From JANRIC01 sp033765345 (GTDB taxonomy: Bacteria > Bacteroidota > Bacteroidia > Cytophagales > Microscillaceae), in NCBI GenBank assembly GCA_033765345.1, contig JANRIC010000149.1, positions 1-19,063 of the forward strand: a DNA stretch of 19,063 bases, given 5' to 3'. The notes beneath the pieces were generated by a model, which saw nothing but the letters and a program-made list of their open reading frames with translations, had not been told where the DNA came from and did no database searches. Each line of letters starts with the position of its first letter. Positions within the stretch are counted from its first letter, which is position 1. Positions 16,240 through 19,063 of this stretch are shown in pieces. The position numbers and the translations under genes were made by a program.

Positions 16240-17760
16240 TTAAGGTTTTTGGATAAATAAGCTTTTCGATTCATCGGGAATCTTGATAAGATGTAAATGA
16301 TATTTATTTTGGGCAAGGCTGTCACGCAGTGCCAGGCTTTGCTCAAAACTCAATCTGGTAAACTCTGAATGCTCTAGATGTAGCATAGGCGCCAAAAGTG
16401 AGGGCTCTTTCCATTCTTTTAAAGGAGGGATTTGCTCCAGTTGCTCAAAATAGTGAAGTTTGACTACTTGATAAAAATCATCCAACAATACGTATTCATA
16501 GCCTGCTTCCATCAAAGAAACTAATTCGTTTTCGTGGCGGATTACCTTGATCTCCAAGTTTTTGTCTTTTGCTGGAGGGATAATTTTGAGACCTACTGTT
16601 ACGGCGATTTTATCAATTTTATGATTTTTCAAATATTGGGTTACTTCCGGGTAATGGGTTTGTGTAAAGGGATAAATCAAGCTGTACACTCGGAACAAAG
16701 CCCCTCCAAGACTACCTATAAAAACTGCACGCAAGATCATTGTATGTGTTCTATTTTTAAGCTTTTGCCACAAACCGACCCAACCTAGCCAGGACAATCC
16801 ATACAAACAAGGATAGATAAATGCCAGACCGCGGGGGGCTTTCAGTAGGAGACTCATTCCAAGAAAGAAACACAAGCAAAAGAAAAATAGCTGTGCCGTC
16901 AAACTTCCTTCTTTGAGCTTTTGGGGGAGTTGTGAAGCATTCCAATACAAAAAAAGTCCTAATCCTGGAAGTAATAGCGGATTTTCAAAATATATCAGAT
17001 ATTTACAATAATACCATACATCAGCTCCAAACTGGCTTCCCATCCCCCCTGAAGAGGTGGCTGTAAGCGTCAGATAAATCACCGCAGGATATTTCCAGTA
17101 AGGTACTCCGGCCAGCGTACCGATCAGTATACAAAACAATATAGGACTGATTGCCCCTGTCATAGCCCAAAACCAGGTAGAGATGCTTGCGCGCCTTTTT
17201 TTTTGAATCATTTCAAGTAGCCAAAAGATAGGGAGTAATAAGATTGCTTTATAGTTTATGGTATAGAGCAAACCCCATATAAAAGCACTGATGATCAAAT
17301 GTTTGTTTCCTTGATGAAGGCTTTGATGATACTTTTGAATACAGAGGAGAAAAAGCAAAACACTTGGGTTTTCAATGGTAAAATAAAATGCCGAATTGAC
17401 CGAAAAAAAGGATGTTCCGATGAAAAGATAGAGTAATAGTTTATAAGTCGGCTTTTGGATATTTGTCTGTTTATAAAAATAATAGATAAAAAAAAACAAG
17501 CTGGCCAAATTACAAATCACACTCAGGTATTGAAGACAAAAAAGTCCCCCACAAATCCAATAGAAAGGAAGCATTAAAGTATAAAAACCCGGACTGGCAT
17601 GCTGAAATGCATGCTGCCAGTTGCCCTTGGTGATTTCATGAATGACCAGATAATTGCTCACAGCATCATAATCATAGAAATGCTCGGGTTCTAAACTGTA
17701 AATCCGTATCCCGAATAAAAAAGCGATCAGTAGGATTTCAGGAAATATTTGTTTATTCAA
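16240..17760 (-). CDS. GT-C family membrane glycosyltransferase (ArnT/PMT-like)
   Basis: A 506-residue integral membrane protein with around ten hydrophobic helices in the first 350 residues and a soluble C-terminal part (about 365-506). The first extracytoplasmic loop has the acidic motif DYD (30-32) in EHFYDYDAVSNYLV, as in GT-C enzymes that transfer sugars from polyprenyl-phosphate donors. The acceptor is unknown. There is no ATG at the 5' end: the only sensible start is TTG at 17760, since the next in-frame Met (residue 63, in TLMLPF) would delete the first helix and DYD. The frame is open back to a stop at 17797-17799, with no ATG in between. A segment with 8-bp terminal inverted repeats ends 23 bp upstream, so the original start region may have been altered. 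Confidence 0.8.
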   Translation of the reverse strand: MNKQIFPEILLIAFLFGIRIYSLEPEHFYDYDAVSNYLVIHEITKGNWQHAFQHASPGFYTLMLPFYWICGGLFCLQYLSVICNLASLFFFIYYFYKQTNIQKPTYKLLLYLFIGTSFFSVNSAFYFTIENPSVLLFLLCIQKYHQSLHQGNKHLIISAFIWGLLYTINYKAILLLPIFWLLEMIQKKRRASISTWFWAMTGAISPILFCILIGTLAGVPYWKYPAVIYLTLTATSSGGMGSQFGADVWYYCKYLIYFENPLLLPGLGLFLYWNASQLPQKLKEGSLTAQLFFFCLCFFLGMSLLLKAPRGLAFIYPCLYGLSWLGWVGLWQKLKNRTHTMILRAVFIGSLGGALFRVYSLIYPFTQTHYPEVTQYLKNHKIDKIAVTVGLKIIPPAKDKNLEIKVIRHENELVSLMEAGYEYVLLDDFYQVVKLHYFEQLEQIPPLKEWKEPSLLAPMLHLEHSEFTRLSFEQSLALRDSLAQNKYHLHLIKIPDESKSLFIQKP

Positions 17761-17953
17761 AAGAATTAAAATTTTGTGTATTTTGTCCCGATTTGCTTAT
17801 CCAAGCCGATTTTGCGTATCTTCGTAATCTAAACTCAAAAATACGCATCCATTCCGGTAAATTAATCGCTGATGTCAAAAAGACATTCAGTGCTAATTTA
17901 TTTTTTGGAAAACCATTGGGGCGACTTGCTCCGTCTCTTGTGAGTCGGGACAT
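17753..17953 (-). CDS. Doubtful 66-codon ORF inside an inverted-repeat-bounded segment
   Basis: An ORF of 66 codons begins MSRLTRDGASRPNG, and its ATG overlaps the right inverted repeat. Its stop lies within the first codons of the glycosyltransferase gene. It is basic and has no recognised domain. The complementary strand is also open across the same stretch (to a TAA at 17961-17963), so openness alone is weak evidence for coding. It may be a remnant or a passenger frame of a small repeated element. Confidence 0.2.
   Translation of the reverse strand: MSRLTRDGASRPNGFPKNKLALNVFLTSAINLPEWMRIFEFRLRRYAKSAWISKSGQNTQNFNSFE
17784..17952. mobile_element. Candidate 169-bp MITE-like segment with 8-bp terminal inverted repeats
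   Basis: TGTCCCGA (17784-17791) and TCGGGACA (17945-17952) are perfect 8-bp inverted repeats enclosing 153 bp that is open on both strands. No clear target-site duplication flanks them. Too short to encode a transposase; it could be a non-autonomous element, a remnant, or a chance pair. Confidence 0.3.
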
Positions 17954-17959
17954 CAGTTT

Positions 17960-18733
17960 TTAAAATTCTTCCAAGATGATCTTATTTTCCTTTAAGCTAA
18001 ATTTAATTCCTCTTGTGCTTTCTTTTACCTCAAAGATAAAAAAACTCGAGGTTATGTTTTTTCTTTGATAGGAGGGTTGGGTATTTCCAATTAAATTTAT
18101 GCCAAGGCTATGCTGCCCTGGGTACAAGCTGACAGCCATTTGGGTTTGTATTCCCTGTTCTTCGCTGTAATAATTGAACTGACTGTCTGCGATTTGCAAA
18201 CTGACAATATGTCCAGACTCGCTGATGCTGGAGTCCAACTGAATTTTAATATCCTTTTTGAGCGCAGCTGTTTTTTGAGTAGCAATTTGGCGTACTGCTG
18301 AAACACATTGGCCATAGGCCTGCTTCCAGTTTGCCTGAATAAATGAAAGCCCACTGTCGCTTTTATCAATATATTGGTTGTCAATCATCAGTGACAAATG
18401 GGTACCTCCTCGGTCATATACTTCCTTTTCTTCATCCGCTTTAATCTTGTGAAACTGATTTTTGACAAATACCTGATAGAGTTGTTCGAGTTCCTCCTGT
18501 GTAAGGCTGAAATAAATCTTATTGCGTGCTTGATTATAAAAATACTCCAGATAGCAACTATCTTTTGAAATATAAATTTCATCAGATTGGGGTAACATTC
18601 CTCCTCCATCATAGAAACGAATGTTAAACTTCTCCGGTAATTTTGCGGGGAGTTTGCTTTGCGGGCTTTGACTTTGGGTGCATTGACTGAAAATCGTAAA
18701 TACAGACATCCAGAAGAGATTGAGCTTTGCCAT
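17960..18733 (-). CDS. Putative lipoprotein of unknown function
   Basis: A 257-residue protein when started at the ATG at 18733. The frame extends to a TTG at 18793, but the ATG is preferred because it gives a clean exported N-terminus: MAKLNLFWMSVFTIFSQC, a short basic start, a hydrophobic core and a lipobox-like FSQC. The mature part begins with a Ser/Gln/Pro-rich linker. It continues with a region rich in Tyr and acidic residues (SCYLEYFYNQARNKIYFSL and YDRGGTHLSLMID) and ends in a beta-rich segment. I do not recognise the family. It is in the same direction as the glycosyltransferase downstream, but about 200 bp with the inverted-repeat segment separates them. Confidence 0.7.
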   Translation of the reverse strand: MAKLNLFWMSVFTIFSQCTQSQSPQSKLPAKLPEKFNIRFYDGGGMLPQSDEIYISKDSCYLEYFYNQARNKIYFSLTQEELEQLYQVFVKNQFHKIKADEEKEVYDRGGTHLSLMIDNQYIDKSDSGLSFIQANWKQAYGQCVSAVRQIATQKTAALKKDIKIQLDSSISESGHIVSLQIADSQFNYYSEEQGIQTQMAVSLYPGQHSLGINLIGNTQPSYQRKNITSSFFIFEVKESTRGIKFSLKENKIILEEF

Positions 18734-18915
18734 GACAATTTGTTTTTTGAGTTGCGATATGTCCAATACTCCAAAAAGGAGACATTGTTTCAAGTCAGAG
18801 CTATAAACTCTGCCTACCGTTCAGAAGCAGGTAAATCGTTAAAACGATTCTTTTCCCAGTCTCAAGGCTGAAGCTATTGGTGCTATTTTTTGGAAGGCTC
18901 AGATAGAGCATTTAA
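18734..18915. other. Spacer before the right-end repeat array
   Basis: I see no gene, promoter consensus or terminator here. Two plus-strand frames run without stops from about 18843 and 18870 into the repeat array, but neither has an ATG in this stretch. Confidence 0.5.
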
Positions 18916-19063
18916 AACGTTTGCTGAAGAAGTTAAAATGCTTGCTGAAGAAGTTAAAACGTTTGCTGAAGAAGTTAAATTGTTTGCTGAAGAAGTTAAA
19001 TCGTTTGCTGAAGAAGTTAAAACGTTTGCTGAAGAAGTTAAAACGTTTGCTGAAGAAGTTAAA
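18916..19063. repeat. 21-bp tandem repeat array running off the right end
   Basis: Seven units with a 21-bp period. The invariant core GCTGAAGAAGTTAAA starts at 18923, 18944, 18965, 18986, 19007, 19028 and 19049 (two copies end AAT/AAA before the variable part). Variation is confined to the six bases between cores (ACGTTT, ATGCTT, TTGTTT, TCGTTT). Plus-strand frames encode heptads FAEEVKT or LLKKLKR; the minus strand can encode FNFFSKR. The array is cut by the window edge, so its full size and coding status are unknown. There is a possible ATG at 18939 in the FAEEVK frame. Confidence 0.92.

Noticed and set aside
18110..18301. 63-codon plus-strand ORF and other frames within 17960-18793
   Set aside because: Shadows of the lipoprotein frame, which has an ATG and a lipoprotein-type signal.

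Overview
The window reads as AT-rich chromosomal DNA from a Bacteroidota bacterium, most likely a Cytophagales-type gliding or filamentous organism. The signs are: three promoters matching the Bacteroidota -7 box TAnnTTTG; little sign of Shine-Dalgarno leaders; a GIN-domain (DUF2807) lipoprotein; a WbqC-like protein; a SPOR-like secreted protein; and two large SpoIIE-type phosphatases. The genus assignment is inference, because no rRNA or tRNA lies in the window.

Layout. From 230 to 6753 all genes point left: a TPR/coiled-coil SpoIIE phosphatase, clpC with a clear terminator, a WbqC-like gene, and a YrdC/Sua5-type gene. A 288-bp composite of heptamer and 21-bp tandem repeats separates the last two. 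mltG (6870-7907, right) faces the DUF2807 lipoprotein (8004-8726, left) across a terminator hairpin. A SPOR-like secreted protein (8883-9458, right) is followed by a membrane-GAF-SpoIIE phosphatase (9603-11693, left) and guaB (left). A 335-bp divergent spacer leads to a membrane-anchored ATP-grasp enzyme (13596-14612, right). Next, under its own promoter, comes a 501-residue protein with three Gly-Phe-Phe repeats, an Asn/Tyr/Gln prion-like tract and a C-terminal two-TM domain resembling SLATT/DUF4231. Convergent with it, 9 bp away, is a GT-C glycosyltransferase. A 169-bp segment bounded by 8-bp inverted repeats follows, then an unknown lipoprotein, and a 21-bp tandem array that runs off the right end.

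Most genes are individually transcribed housekeeping or envelope functions: proteolysis, tRNA modification, peptidoglycan processing, GMP synthesis and glycosylation. The two SpoIIE phosphatases imply partner-switch or phospho-signalling outputs encoded elsewhere. The most unusual item is the prion-like SLATT-type protein. It has the look of a self-assembling membrane effector or scaffold, but no nucleotide synthetase, TIR or SLOG partner gene is visible beside it, so its placement in a conflict system is unproven.

Repeats are the second theme: two separate 21-bp-period arrays, one inverted pair of 7-bp-period arrays, one 8-bp array, and an Asn-rich coding repeat with a 99-bp duplication.
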